Shown here piece after piece: positions 11,437-20,809 of a stretch of DNA of 64,000 bases (position 1 is the first letter of the stretch; the number at the start of each line of letters is the position of its first letter). Source of the DNA: Paenibacillus paeoniae (lineage in GTDB: Bacteria > Bacillota > Bacilli > Paenibacillales > Paenibacillaceae); NCBI RefSeq assembly GCF_003388735.1, contig NZ_QUBQ01000004.1:248001-312000 (forward strand), written 5' to 3'. The translations under genes and the position numbers were made by a program. Under the pieces are notes generated by a model. The model did no database searches. It was given only the letters and a program-made list of their open reading frames with translations, and was not told where the DNA came from.

Positions 11437-12789
11437 CTACACGCTCTGGAAAATCAGCGTTTGGATAGAGTGCGCAGGGATGTTGCCCTCTGCGATTTGC
11501 TCGTTATTGCGAAGCACGTATGGATGCTGAGCATCGGAGCGGTTTAGAATGACCACTACCAGCTCGCCATTTGGATTTTTGAACGCCGTCGTTTGCAGAG
11601 CTTCCGTATACTTCGAGCTGGCTACGCGAACAGCGCCCGGACGAATATATTTGCTGAAATGCCCGATGTAGTAGTACGACGATTGGAACGTCAGGGAATC
11701 GGACTTCGTGTCGGCAATGATTGGCGCGTCGCAATAGTTGCCAACATGGTTCGGACCGCCTTGCTCGTCCAATACAATATTCCAGTCAGTCCATCCAGCC
11801 ATGCCGTTGTTCAAATTGCCGATAATGTCATGCGCATAACGCTCGCCGCTCTTCCACGAGCCGATCTGTACGCCGCCTTCATGACAGCCCTCAGTGAACA
11901 TCAGCCCTTTGTCCGGGAAGCGATGCTTCACAGCAGACAAGGCATCGAAGTGATCGCCAGAATACCAGTGGAAGCCTAGACCCCAGATGTACTTGGACGC
12001 TTCTGCATCTTCGAAAGCCGTCTTCGCGCGATCGTATACGCGTTCCTTGTTATGATCCCAGATCATCACCTTCACATCTTGGCGGCCGGACTTGTGCAGC
12101 TCGGGTCCCAGATGGTCGCGCACAAAGTCGCGCTCTTCCTCAGCGGTATAAATACAGGAATCCCAAATCTGTACCGCCTTCGCCTCGTTCTGTACCGTCA
12201 GTCCCCATAACGGCAACCCTTCAGCTTCATAGGCCTCAATGAATTTCACGTAGTAACGCGCCCACACAGCCCAATACTCCGGCTTCAGCTTGCCGCCATG
12301 GTTCATCTCGCCATTCGTCTTCATCCACGCTGGAGGGCTCCAAGGGGAAGCGTAGAAGGTAAAGTCCTCTCCAGCAAGCTGCTTGGCCTTCTGAATATAC
12401 GGAATGATAACCTCGCGATCATGGCTGATGTCGAAGGTGCTCAGCTCAACATCGTTGTCTTCCACGTAGGAATAGTTGCCCAGAGCAAAGTCACAGCTAT
12501 TGATATGTGTACGGCATATGGTGTAGCCGATGCCTTCTTCCGCATCATAATAAGCATTCAGGATACGATTGCTGTTCTCTTCGCTCAGCTTCGCGGCCGT
12601 CACAGCGGAAGCCTCGGTAATGGCACCGCCGAAGCCAATAATGGATTGGTATTCGACGTCTTCATATACGTTAATCACTTGGTTCTCTACGCCAGCCTCA
12701 TCCGGTCGCAGCGTCAACGATGCAACCTCCGTCAACCGGTCCCCTGTACCTTGCGATGTTTGAATCGTTTTTACTGTACGAGTAGTCAT
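11437..12789 (-). CDS. GH30 glucanase or glucosylceramidase
   Basis: 450 aa. GH30 includes beta-1,6-glucanases and glucosylceramidases. Seen: a (beta/alpha)8 core with the GFGGAITEAS opening, YASPWSPPAWMKT, acid/base E202 in TVQNEAKA and nucleophile E300 in MFTEGCHE, then a short C-terminal beta domain. There is no signal peptide with the chosen start. That start, ATG 12789, has GGAAGGGAG upstream; the 32 extra residues further upstream look untranslated. It is co-transcribed with the GH3 gene and divergent from an AraC regulator. With the GH16 gene at the window's end it suggests growth on beta-1,3/1,6-glucans such as fungal walls (inference). Confidence 0.9.
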   Translation of the reverse strand: MTTRTVKTIQTSQGTGDRLTEVASLTLRPDEAGVENQVINVYEDVEYQSIIGFGGAITEASAVTAAKLSEENSNRILNAYYDAEEGIGYTICRTHINSCDFALGNYSYVEDNDVELSTFDISHDREVIIPYIQKAKQLAGEDFTFYASPWSPPAWMKTNGEMNHGGKLKPEYWAVWARYYVKFIEAYEAEGLPLWGLTVQNEAKAVQIWDSCIYTAEEERDFVRDHLGPELHKSGRQDVKVMIWDHNKERVYDRAKTAFEDAEASKYIWGLGFHWYSGDHFDALSAVKHRFPDKGLMFTEGCHEGGVQIGSWKSGERYAHDIIGNLNNGMAGWTDWNIVLDEQGGPNHVGNYCDAPIIADTKSDSLTFQSSYYYIGHFSKYIRPGAVRVASSKYTEALQTTAFKNPNGELVVVILNRSDAQHPYVLRNNEQIAEGNIPAHSIQTLIFQSV

Positions 12790-12930
12790 AATGAATGTAT
12801 GCTCCCTTCCTGGATCCGTAATGCTTTCATTATAAGGGGAGCCTGTTCCCCTTTGTAGAAACAATATAATCGAATACATCAACAATCTGATTGAATGTTA
12901 TAATAAGAGCAGAGGGGGGCGAGAATCATC
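12790..12930. promoter_or_regulatory. divergent promoter region, GH30/GH3 operon and AraC gene
   Basis: A 141 bp AT-rich gap between divergent genes. Rightward, a perfect TATAAT sits at 12899-12904 with a weak -35. Leftward, TATATT on the minus strand near 12864 is a candidate -10. The ribosome site AGAGGGGGG serves the AraC gene. Location suggests AraC binds here, but I see no convincing operator repeat. Confidence 0.5.
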
Positions 12931-13719
12931 ATGAAGCCCATTAACGTCCAGTTAAGCGAGTTTTCCAAGCATGAAGAGCCGTTCCGTCAAATTTATGGTA
13001 GCGGTTTAGATACTTATATAATAAGGCTTCAAGCAGAGGGCATCTGTCAGGCGCTCGTTCAGGGCGAGATACGAGAAATCCGTCCGGGGGACTTGCTCTT
13101 ATTCCAACCAGGTGATATCTACGATCTGCGCATTGGATATATAGAAGGAGCCCCGATGCTATCTGGCGATTACTACGTCATGAGCACGGGGGCGGGCATG
13201 CAGGAATGGTGGAATCAGAAGCCGCGGCCGACCCTGACCAAGATTGCCGAGGACAATCGGCTGAAGTCGGTCTGGTATCAAATTATACTGGAGAAGCGCC
13301 GACTCGACGGAGGCAATCCCGCGATTGCGTCCTCGCTGGTCTGGTCACTGCTGATGCTGATCGACCGCGCTATTGAAGAGTCGCCGGAGAACCACTCCCC
13401 GCTTGCCTATCACGCGCTGCGTATGCGGCAATATATTGAGGAGCATGCTGCCGAGCCCTTAACGCTGGATCAAGTTGCCCAGCATACCGGTCTCAGTGTA
13501 TCGAGAGCCGTGCATCTGTTCAAGGCGCACTTTGGCGTCTCCATTATCGGCTATGCGCAGCAGCTGCGGCTCAGCCACGCGATCAAGCTGCTCGATCACA
13601 GTCCTATGTCACTGGAGCAAATTGCGGCGGAAACTGGCCTCGGCAGCTATGCCTACTTCCACAGACTGTTCCGGGAACGCTACGGCATAGCGCCAGGGGC
13701 TTATCGGAAGAACAGGTAG
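12931..13719 (+). CDS. AraC family transcriptional regulator of the glucosidase operon
   Basis: 262 aa. The N-terminal part (about 1-145) is a cupin-like sensing domain (GDLLLFQPGDIYDLRIG); the C-terminal part (about 165-262) holds two helix-turn-helix motifs (LTLDQVAQHTGLSVSRAVHLFKAHFG and a second with FHRLFRERYGIAPGAYR). It is divergent from the GH30-GH3 operon across 141 bp, so it probably activates that operon in response to a sugar. The effector cannot be read from sequence. Confidence 0.9.
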   Translation: MKPINVQLSEFSKHEEPFRQIYGSGLDTYIIRLQAEGICQALVQGEIREIRPGDLLLFQPGDIYDLRIGYIEGAPMLSGDYYVMSTGAGMQEWWNQKPRPTLTKIAEDNRLKSVWYQIILEKRRLDGGNPAIASSLVWSLLMLIDRAIEESPENHSPLAYHALRMRQYIEEHAAEPLTLDQVAQHTGLSVSRAVHLFKAHFGVSIIGYAQQLRLSHAIKLLDHSPMSLEQIAAETGLGSYAYFHRLFRERYGIAPGAYRKNR

Positions 13720-13770
13720 CATGTGGTATAATGACAACGATAAAACGAAGACAAGAGAGAAGGATTCGCA

Positions 13771-14595
13771 TTGGATGTTATAACAGGCAAGGTTCTTTTT
13801 ATCGCGTTATTTATTCTCATTATCCATAGCATTGAGACGCTTGCTTACGCTGTACGTCTATCGGGAGCAAGGGTCAAGCTGATTGCTTCCGCGCTTTCAC
13901 TTTTCAATATGATGGTCGTTGTCTCCCGGATGGCCAATATGATGCAGCAGCCTTTCACAGGCAGCTTGATCGATACTGCGCCCAAGGAGCAGACATTCGC
14001 TTTCGTAGAACAGCAATATCGCATATTGATCGGAGCTTCAACCCTCGGCACGATCGTCGGCATTATCTTGCTGCCTACGTTCACCGCGCTCTTCTCCAGA
14101 GCGATTATCCATCTGTCGCAAGAACGCGGCTCCATCCCCTCATTAGTCAAGAAAGGCTTCACCTTGGCATATATCCAACGAGGAATCAAGCACATCCATA
14201 GACCAAGACTGTCCTATCTAAAAGATATTAAGCTGAAGGATATCCCGCTTCGGCTGTTTTTCTTCAACATGATCGTGACGGCCGTGTACACGATTGGGGT
14301 GCTGTCAGCGTTATATGCGTCCCTATTGGCCCCGGACCGGTATGGCGCCACCATTATGGCTTCCGGCCTTATCAACGGAGTAGCGACCATTTTGCTTGCC
14401 CTCTTTATCGATCCCAAAATATCGGTGCTCGCCGATGATGTCGTGAATGGCAGGGGCAGCTACTTGAACCTGAAGGGCATATCCGTCCTTATGATTGCCT
14501 CCCGCCTGCTTGGAACGCTGCTTGCCCAGCTGCTCTTTATTCCAGGGGCGCATTATATTGCCTGGATGACGAAGTTTCTTGTTCAGTTTAACTAG
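13771..14595 (+). CDS. amj: lipid II flippase, Amj family
   Basis: 274 aa polytopic membrane protein. The family moves the peptidoglycan precursor lipid II across the cytoplasmic membrane and can replace MurJ. Seen: about six hydrophobic segments, the family-like start VITGKVLFIALFILIIHSIE, and the conserved stretch LSGARVKLIASALSLFN. Start is TTG with AGAAGGA about 8 nt upstream. In Bacillus subtilis amj is induced by envelope stress through sigma-M; I did not identify such a promoter here. The stop codon lies inside the left end of a MITE-like element. Confidence 0.9.
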   Translation: MDVITGKVLFIALFILIIHSIETLAYAVRLSGARVKLIASALSLFNMMVVVSRMANMMQQPFTGSLIDTAPKEQTFAFVEQQYRILIGASTLGTIVGIILLPTFTALFSRAIIHLSQERGSIPSLVKKGFTLAYIQRGIKHIHRPRLSYLKDIKLKDIPLRLFFFNMIVTAVYTIGVLSALYASLLAPDRYGATIMASGLINGVATILLALFIDPKISVLADDVVNGRGSYLNLKGISVLMIASRLLGTLLAQLLFIPGAHYIAWMTKFLVQFN

Positions 14596-14758
14596 GGTGT
14601 GTCTGAGAACTCTGAAGGCAGCATATTTTGCCGAATTTTCGTTCCATGCAAGGCGCGTTTGTGAAGGCGTACCGGGGGTACGTCAAGCAAACGGAACGAA
14701 GCAGGGGGCGGAAAGGCGGTGAAAGGTGCCACTGAACGGGTTTTCAGTCACGCCCTAG
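14592..14758. mobile_element. 167 bp MITE-like or REP-like element with inverted ends
   Basis: Ends are imperfect inverted repeats about 21 bp long: the left begins CTAGGGTGTGTCTGAGAAC, and the right end read on the other strand begins CTAGGGCGTGACTGAAAAC. The interior has a palindrome around GTACCGGGGGTAC and no open frame. The left end overlaps the amj stop codon. I recall similar GC-rich noncoding repeats (AAGGCGCGTTTGTGAAGGCG-like cores) in other Paenibacillus genomes, but this is memory and not a search. No transposase is nearby. Confidence 0.65.
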
Positions 14759-14841
14759 TGTGGACTGCTTGCCTTATCCCCACGTATGCCTTCATCCCAA
14801 TCAAAAGAGCCAGTGTGCAGAGAAAGGCAAGGAGGATAACG

Positions 14842-15981
14842 ATGATTCATTTTGACCCGGATCGCTATGAGGCCGTCTATGCAGGAGAGCATATCCAGCT
14901 CCTGCCCAAGGAATTCGCCCTGCTGCGTTATCTCTATGAGCATGCGGACCGTTCCTTTTCAAGGGATGCCTTGCTCGAAGCAGTCTGGCCGCTAGAAGAA
15001 CCGAGTGATCGGACTGTGGACGATCATATCTACCGGGTTCGCAAGAAGATAGCGGCGTGGTCGCATCTGCTCCAGATTGAGACAATTCGCGGTCAAGGCT
15101 ACAAGCTCGTACGCCATGCCTCTACCGGGCAAAGCAGCCCGCTTCTGCAAGACGATCAATTCGCGGCTGACGTGAACCGCATGTTCGCGAAATATCATAG
15201 CCTGGGCATGGGAGCTGCCATGCAATTGCTGTCAGCGAATCGCGAGGTGCTGGGCTTGCCCGGCGATCCGTACTACGACAGCTACATCCAGTTTGTTCGC
15301 GGAGACTTCACATCGCTGCTGGCGACAGAGAGCATTAATAGCTGGCAAAAGGCGGCCTACGCGGTCTTTATTTATGCGATCCTCCAACCGGAGCCTGCAA
15401 TCTCGATTCCGTACTTTGAGGGATTGATTGCGAAAGAGCATGGGCTGTCCATCGCATGGCGGAACGACTTGCGATTAAACGCTGTTATTCTATATCTTGA
15501 AGCCGGGATGCTAAGCAAGGCGCGTGAAGAGCTGGATGCGATTCGGGATGACATCGCTGAACTCCACTCCCCGAGCTTCACGGCCGGCTATCTATTAAAG
15601 GAGATGCTCCTGCATCTCCAAGAGGACCAGATTCAAGAAGCAGCCGCCAAGCTGCAGGCTTGCGAGGAGCTGCTTGCCCTCCATCCGATTCAGCGGGAAC
15701 GGGGAGCTTGTCTCGTCGCCAAGGCGATGCTTCATTATCGGCGCGGCGAGATCCGCGCGGCAAGAGAAGCACTAGATGACGGCATCGACACAACGAGACG
15801 TACGCAGTTTATCCCGCATTTGCTCGCCAACCTGAGAGTGGCGCTATCCTACCTCGACAAGTACACATGCGATGAAACCTCTCGTCAGAACTATCAGCGG
15901 CAATGGAATCAGCTGGACGAGCAATACCGGTTCCACGAACTGCTAGTCAAGACGGAGCGCTTGCTGCGGTATTGCCTCTGA
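14842..15981 (+). CDS. OmpR-type winged-helix regulator with helical repeat tail
   Basis: 379 aa. Residues about 1-95 are a DNA-binding domain of the OmpR/PhoB type (LLPKEFALLRYLYEHADRS, SDRTVDDHIYRVRKKI, IETIRGQGYKL) but without a receiver domain. The rest is alpha-helical and TPR-like (repeated AREALDDGI-type segments). This layout resembles SARP/CadC-like one-component regulators; target and signal are unknown. I chose the ATG at 14842 because GGAGG lies 6 nt upstream; an in-frame start at 14719 lies inside the repeat element. The neighbouring MFS gene starts 63 bp downstream and could be its target. Confidence 0.8.
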   Translation: MIHFDPDRYEAVYAGEHIQLLPKEFALLRYLYEHADRSFSRDALLEAVWPLEEPSDRTVDDHIYRVRKKIAAWSHLLQIETIRGQGYKLVRHASTGQSSPLLQDDQFAADVNRMFAKYHSLGMGAAMQLLSANREVLGLPGDPYYDSYIQFVRGDFTSLLATESINSWQKAAYAVFIYAILQPEPAISIPYFEGLIAKEHGLSIAWRNDLRLNAVILYLEAGMLSKAREELDAIRDDIAELHSPSFTAGYLLKEMLLHLQEDQIQEAAAKLQACEELLALHPIQRERGACLVAKAMLHYRRGEIRAAREALDDGIDTTRRTQFIPHLLANLRVALSYLDKYTCDETSRQNYQRQWNQLDEQYRFHELLVKTERLLRYCL

Positions 15982-16044
15982 TCATTCTCTGACATTCCCC
16001 TGTTACGATCATCACCATGATGATTGCAACAGGGGGTTTTTGTT

Positions 16045-17286
16045 ATGTTAAAAAGAAATCGTTCATTCGCCAAAATGTTCACCGCATACGGTCTCGCAGC
16101 ATTCGGGGACTACTTCGACTTTATGGCGGTGGCCATTCTGCTCGGCTTCATCTGGAAGGTCGATGCCATGATGATTGCGCTCGTTCCGCTCTCCTTCGCC
16201 GTACCCGGCATCCTGTTCAGCCAATTGGCCGGCATAATGGCGGACCGATGGAACAAGCGGAATCTCATGATCGCTACCGACTTGATTCGCGCTATAATTA
16301 CGATTCTGCTTATCTTCGCACCGAATGCCTGGGTGCTGCTAGCGCTCATCACGGTGCGTTCCACTGCTCGTGTCTTTCATTACCCCGCTCAGCAAGCGAT
16401 GACCCGGAATGTGGTGGCGGCCGATGAGCTGTTGCAAGCAACCTCCTTGAATGGCGCAGTGTTCCAGCTATCGAAGGTGCTTGGCCCGCTGCTTGGCGCA
16501 TCCGTCGCCACGACCCTATCCCCTTCGGCTTGTATGGCCGTCAATGCCGTCTGCTACATCCTGTCCGCGCTGCTGCTTCTGCGCATCCCGGTGAGAGAAG
16601 GACGCACCACGGCCGCTGCATCCGCCTCTCAAGCTCCAAGATCGCTACGTGCCGCTTGGCGGGATGGCTGGCATATCCTGCTGAGCAGCCGGGCCCTGCA
16701 GGTCAGTCTTTTCTTCTGCCTTATTGGACTGGCGGGCATTGGGATGATTGATGCGCAAATTGCCGTCTTGCTGCGGGACGTGGCTCCTGATCGGCCTCAA
16801 CTGATCGGCTGGCTAGTGACCGCGATCGGTCTCGGCGGTCTAGCCAGCGTCGCCTGGCTGCGTCGATTCAAGCAGCTCTCCGCCTATGGCTGGCTGCTTG
16901 GCGGAGGGGTAATGCTGATCGGCATCATGTTTGCAGCCGCCGGGCTGTTCCGGCCGGACTCCCCAATATGGCTCCTGCTATGCTCCTCCTTCTTCGGCGG
17001 GATTGGAACGGGGTTCACATCTACTGGCATGAACTATATCTTGCAGAAGGAGACGCCGCCTGATGCCATCGGCAGAGTCAGCGGCATCTTCGATTCGTTG
17101 AGCAGTGTGATCTTCGTCATCGCCCCGCTCTCCGGCGGAGTTCTGATTGGACTATGGGGCGCGTCCTCCACATTCCTGTATGTAGGCTTGGCAGTCGGGG
17201 GAGTTGGCTTAATCGGTCTCCTTACGCAGCGATTATTGTGGAGAACGGAACGAACCGCTAAGAATACAACGTCTATGCCCGCATAA
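16045..17286 (+). CDS. MFS transporter
   Basis: 413 aa with about 12 hydrophobic segments. The loop after helix 2 reads GIMADRWNKRNLMIATDL, the classical MFS G-x-x-x-D-R-x-x-R/K signature. It looks like the drug-efflux/enterobactin exporter-like group (MFS_3). Substrate unknown. Start is ATG 16045 with AGGGGGT 8 nt upstream. It may be controlled by the winged-helix regulator just upstream. Confidence 0.85.
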   Translation: MLKRNRSFAKMFTAYGLAAFGDYFDFMAVAILLGFIWKVDAMMIALVPLSFAVPGILFSQLAGIMADRWNKRNLMIATDLIRAIITILLIFAPNAWVLLALITVRSTARVFHYPAQQAMTRNVVAADELLQATSLNGAVFQLSKVLGPLLGASVATTLSPSACMAVNAVCYILSALLLLRIPVREGRTTAAASASQAPRSLRAAWRDGWHILLSSRALQVSLFFCLIGLAGIGMIDAQIAVLLRDVAPDRPQLIGWLVTAIGLGGLASVAWLRRFKQLSAYGWLLGGGVMLIGIMFAAAGLFRPDSPIWLLLCSSFFGGIGTGFTSTGMNYILQKETPPDAIGRVSGIFDSLSSVIFVIAPLSGGVLIGLWGASSTFLYVGLAVGGVGLIGLLTQRLLWRTERTAKNTTSMPA

Positions 17287-17444
17287 GGGTGAATAAAGCA
17301 AAAATGAATAAGAAAAGGACAAGATGCATAACGAGTGGATGGCGCATATCCGGGGGTATTCGTGATACGATAGGGATGCATGTCAAATCCTTATCTTTTT
17401 GCACATAATAACATGGGTTACCATCCACTTAAGGAGAGATCATC

Positions 17445-18482
17445 ATGACATTGAAAGTTGGCGCTATTGGAACAGGCGGCATATTCAAAGCTGTACATTT
17501 GCCAGGCTGGCTTACTCATAAAGAAGCAGAGATCGTGGCGTTCTGCGACCCATTCCGCGCTTCCGCGGAAGCGTTGGCCCTTGAATATCCAGGTACGAAG
17601 GTCTATGAGGATTACAAGGAGCTGCTCGCAGACCCTTCCATCGATATTGTAGATATCAGCACACCGAATCTGCTTCATTCAGAGATCGCAATTGCGGCTT
17701 TGCAGCAAGGCAAACATGTCTTCTGCGAGAAGCCTGATGCGATTAATCCCATCGAAGCGCAGAAGATGGCTGACGCCGCTCGCGCCTCTGGCAAGCTGTT
17801 GATGGTCATGCGCAACAATCGCTTCACAGAGTCGGCGAAATTCGCCAAGCGCATCATCGAGCAAGGCCAGATGGGCGAGCTGTACATGGGCCGCTGCGGC
17901 TGGATTCGTCGCCGTGGCATTCCGGGACGCGGCGGCTGGTTCACGACGAAGGAGCTGTCGGGAGGCGGCCCGCTGATCGATCTCGGCGTGCATATGATCG
18001 ACATGGCGATGTGGCTGAGCGGCAATCCGAAGCCAGTCACAGTATCGGGCTCCACCTACCGCAAGTTCGCAGATCGTCCAGACGCCTCCGGCAAAATTCC
18101 GGAAGGCACCTTCGACGTGGAGGACTTGGCAGCCGGCTTTATCCGGTTCGACAACGGCGCTTCGCTGCAAATCGAATTCAGCTGGGCCTCCAATGTTGAA
18201 GAGGAGAAAAAATTCCTCGAATGGCGCGGCACGGAAGGCGGCTTCAGTCTCATTAACGACAAGCTGAGTCTCTTCACGGAGAACGAGGGTACGCTGATCA
18301 ATCAACAGCCTCATTTCAAAGCAGATGAAGTTCCGCAGCATACCGCGAACATTCACCACTTCATCGAATGCGTGCTGGGCCGTGAGAAGCCGATTATTAC
18401 GCCGGAGCATGGTGTAGATATGATCAAGATTCTAAGCGCAATCTATGAATCAGCAGAAAGCGGCAGGGAGATTGTGTTGTAA
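17445..18482 (+). CDS. Gfo/Idh/MocA family oxidoreductase
   Basis: 345 aa NAD(P)-dependent sugar or inositol dehydrogenase-type protein. Seen: Rossmann motif (GAIGTGGIF), the CEKPDAINPIEA motif typical of the family (EKP with the conserved lysine), GGGPLIDLGVHMIDMAMW as the C-terminal domain catalytic helix, and the mixed beta-sheet domain after residue 125. AAGGAG precedes the ATG. Substrate unknown. It stands alone and ends at a strong terminator. Confidence 0.9.
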   Translation: MTLKVGAIGTGGIFKAVHLPGWLTHKEAEIVAFCDPFRASAEALALEYPGTKVYEDYKELLADPSIDIVDISTPNLLHSEIAIAALQQGKHVFCEKPDAINPIEAQKMADAARASGKLLMVMRNNRFTESAKFAKRIIEQGQMGELYMGRCGWIRRRGIPGRGGWFTTKELSGGGPLIDLGVHMIDMAMWLSGNPKPVTVSGSTYRKFADRPDASGKIPEGTFDVEDLAAGFIRFDNGASLQIEFSWASNVEEEKKFLEWRGTEGGFSLINDKLSLFTENEGTLINQQPHFKADEVPQHTANIHHFIECVLGREKPIITPEHGVDMIKILSAIYESAESGREIVL

Positions 18483-18520
18483 GGAAATAATGCCAGCAGC
18501 ATGAACGACGTGGAAGCCGA

Positions 18521-18558
18521 AAAAAGCTGTATCCGCTTATAAACGGATACAGCTTTTT
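18521..18558. terminator. bidirectional rho-independent terminator
   Basis: A perfect 15 bp stem (18521-18535 with 18544-18558), loop of 8 nt, with A5 on one side and T5 on the other. It lies between two convergent genes and can end transcription in both directions. Confidence 0.9.
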
Positions 18559-18589
18559 GGAGATTTCCTATGCGAAGAAATTTCTAACG

Positions 18590-20137
18590 TCAGAAGTGGC
18601 TTAACAGCGCCAGCGCCTCTTCGTTATCAGGCTCTACCTCCAGCAGCTTGCGTGTGTAGGACAAGCCTTCTTCGTCCAGCTCCATCTCGAAGCAGCATAT
18701 AGCAAGACAATAATAGACGGTAGGCACAATGGTATCGGTGTCTGCCTGTACGGATATCTCCAAGAAACGCCTCGCCTCCTCGTACATATCCATCTCGAAC
18801 AGAATAAGGCCCGCATCAAGCGCCAGATCGTAGCGCTGAGCCATAACGTAGTACGACGACCACATCAACTGGATGCCTCTCCAGATATCCTGCTTCTCTT
18901 CATCATTAGCTTCCGGCAGCAAGCTGGATATCTGCTTGGCACTCTGGATGAAAAACTCTGCATCGTACCCGCCCAGGCGCCAAAATCCTAATATTTGCTG
19001 AAGCCCCATGCTGTCGATATGGCGATCTACCCATTCCTTTAAGCTGAAGAAATCGTCCGGACCAAATCGCTCTACAAACTGTCTGTACGCCAATCTCGTG
19101 TTGGCATAGCTCTTCGGTGTATCTAGATGAAGCAGACAACCAACGTTAATATTCTTATAGTGATGCGGCGGGAACAACGCCTCGGCTCCCTGCTCTTCGT
19201 AAAAATGCTGAAACGCATGGAAGTTCGCTGTTAGTGAAAAGCATCCGTGAAGAACCAATTCCGGCGGCTCCGAGAACTTCCAGTTATCGAGCAGATGGTC
19301 TCCTTTGTCCGCGGTGATAAGGAGGAATCCCCTCTGTGACAGCTTATTCAATCGTTCCAGGCAGACCAAACCCGCAACCGGGAATAAAATATGCGAATCT
19401 TCCAATTGCTCTTGATAGACTGCAATGATATCCCGGTAAGGATAGTCGTCCTGCTCGTACTCCGGCGCCCGCCGATGCTCATATTGCAGGGATAATTGGT
19501 TAAGAATAGCGGATGGAGTCAATCCATCCGTCTGCACCGGATAATCAATGATGACATCCGCTTCGTAAATATGCCCGTCGCCCACATAGAGCAGCTCTTG
19601 TGTGATGCCGTCAAAAAAGTAATTCGCAACGAGGATCAATGGCTGCTGCAAGTCGCCCTCACGGATCGTCGTACCAGCTACGACCAGCTCAACCTCTGTG
19701 TCATGCACCGCATCGAATCGCGCAAAGTCAACTAGCCCCTCTTCAATAAAGGACTGCAGAGCCGGATGATCTCTCCAAGCCAGCACATTGCTCATAGCCA
19801 GATCGGTCATAACGTAACGGAACGGCGGCAAATCAAGTCCCGCATAATCTCTAATCCGACACAGCTCTTGCAGCACATGGAAAGCAAAACGGCCTGCTCC
19901 AGCACCCAGCTCGACAATGTACACAAGCTCTGACCCATGCCCTTTGCTGGCGCGGTCCTGCAGAAATCCGAATATCATCTCTGCATAAGCGGAAGCGATC
20001 ATCGGATTGCTCGTAATATATTGAGGCACCTGATCATTCTTCCAGGCATCCAGTCCAAGTTCTTCGTAATACTCCCGTTGCAACTGCCATATAGGCGCTT
20101 CACTGTAGCGGTAACGCTGTTGTCTATACTCTGTCAT
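18590..20137 (-). CDS. SAM-dependent methyltransferase with C-terminal helical repeats
   Basis: 515 aa. A class I methyltransferase motif is visible (YIVELGAGAGRFAFHVL, about residue 70-86), followed by a fold resembling the MidA-like group (GTTIREGDLQQPLILVANYFFD). The C-terminal ~110 residues are helical and TPR-like (LDAGLILFEMDMYEEARRFL). Substrate unknown; protein or small-molecule methylation are both possible. It is transcribed away from the peptide locus, with 282 bp between their start codons, so a link with the peptides is conceivable but unsupported. Confidence 0.75.
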   Translation of the reverse strand: MTEYRQQRYRYSEAPIWQLQREYYEELGLDAWKNDQVPQYITSNPMIASAYAEMIFGFLQDRASKGHGSELVYIVELGAGAGRFAFHVLQELCRIRDYAGLDLPPFRYVMTDLAMSNVLAWRDHPALQSFIEEGLVDFARFDAVHDTEVELVVAGTTIREGDLQQPLILVANYFFDGITQELLYVGDGHIYEADVIIDYPVQTDGLTPSAILNQLSLQYEHRRAPEYEQDDYPYRDIIAVYQEQLEDSHILFPVAGLVCLERLNKLSQRGFLLITADKGDHLLDNWKFSEPPELVLHGCFSLTANFHAFQHFYEEQGAEALFPPHHYKNINVGCLLHLDTPKSYANTRLAYRQFVERFGPDDFFSLKEWVDRHIDSMGLQQILGFWRLGGYDAEFFIQSAKQISSLLPEANDEEKQDIWRGIQLMWSSYYVMAQRYDLALDAGLILFEMDMYEEARRFLEISVQADTDTIVPTVYYCLAICCFEMELDEEGLSYTRKLLEVEPDNEEALALLSHF

Positions 20138-20301
20138 TCGATTTTGCTCACTCTCTGCTCATAATTAATTTTCATCTACACTTCCTATCTGCAATCATAC
20201 CCTTTTTTGCATATAATCACTAATGCTATTCTGCCCAAATGAAAAGATCATAAGCTTGAGATATCGGTAACAGCTATTAAAGCACCTATTATTTTTTATA
20301 G

Positions 20302-20330
20302 TTGACAGATTTTATTTTATTTAATAATAT
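20302..20330 (+). promoter_or_regulatory. sigma-A promoter of peptide gene 1
   Basis: TTGACA at 20302-20307, 17 bp spacer, TAATAT at 20325-20330. The same layout occurs upstream of copies 2 and 3. Confidence 0.85.
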
Positions 20331-20419
20331 CAATATTGTTACAAATATTACAAATGTTGATGGCGGTCTTTTTAAGACTTCCACAACTGGTAATGTCGAC
20401 ATAAAGGAGGTGAATCGAC

Positions 20420-20554
20420 ATGGCTTGTTCCGATTGCATTAGAGAGTTCTCTTCCTGTTCCGCTCAAGAATGTACTAACGGCAAAAGACTTCAATACAGA
20501 GTTTGCGCACAAAGTGGCAGCACTTGCACAACTCCTGAAGGCTGCATCTGCTAA
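20420..20554 (+). CDS. leaderless 8-cysteine small peptide, copy 1
   Basis: 44 aa. Not a family I recognise. It begins Met-Ala-Cys and has cysteines at 3, 6, 13, 18, 29, 36, 42 and 44, ending CIC. There is no signal peptide, no double-glycine leader and no hydrophobic stretch. The start is fixed by AAAGGAGGTGA, an almost perfect Shine-Dalgarno sequence 6 nt upstream. Compared with the two other intact copies, the cysteines, the IREFSSC stretch, the CTNGK stretch and CAQSGSTC-TPEGC are invariant while positions such as 14-16 and 23-27 vary, which indicates selection on a protein. Eight cysteines allow four disulfides. Downstream genes for export and thiol chemistry suggest a secreted disulfide-rich peptide, perhaps a bacteriocin; metal binding is the main alternative. 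Confidence 0.85.
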   Translation: MACSDCIREFSSCSAQECTNGKRLQYRVCAQSGSTCTTPEGCIC

Positions 20555-20585
20555 TTTTACTAGTATTCCAATCTAATTAATCAAA

Positions 20586-20642
20586 TATATAGGCTGCTGT
20601 CGCCTCATCTTTGAAAGCGCATACAGCAGCCCGTATATTTTT
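20586..20642 (+). terminator. hairpin after peptide gene 1
   Basis: A 9 bp stem GGCTGCTGT (20592-20600) with 20623-20631, extended by an outer ATATA/TATAT pairing past a 2 nt bulge, then T-rich sequence. It looks like a real intrinsic terminator. The loop shares CATCTTTGAAAGCGCAT with the hairpins of the other copies. Confidence 0.75.
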
Positions 20643-20780
20643 ATCTCCTTTTCTACTCGATCTCCACTTTTATTTTTATTCAATGGTCTATCCTCTCCCC
20701 CATCAAAAAAATATCCTAAAATCAGACAAAATATGAACATACACCTCAAGTATACCAAAAACCTATTAAATGTAAAATAG

Positions 20781-20809
20781 TTGACATATTACTCTTTATT
20801 CAATAAAAT
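20781..20809 (+). promoter_or_regulatory. sigma-A promoter of peptide gene 2 and the export operon
   Basis: TTGACA at 20781-20786, 17 bp spacer, TAAAAT at 20804-20809. The leader that follows (TTTACATCGTAACC, then AATATACAATACTTG) is nearly identical to the leader of copy 3, so more than the promoter is conserved. Confidence 0.85.

Noticed and set aside
20420..20554. Lanthipeptide, sactipeptide or azole peptide precursor
   Set aside because: No leader region, and no LanB/C/M, radical SAM or cyclodehydratase gene in the locus.
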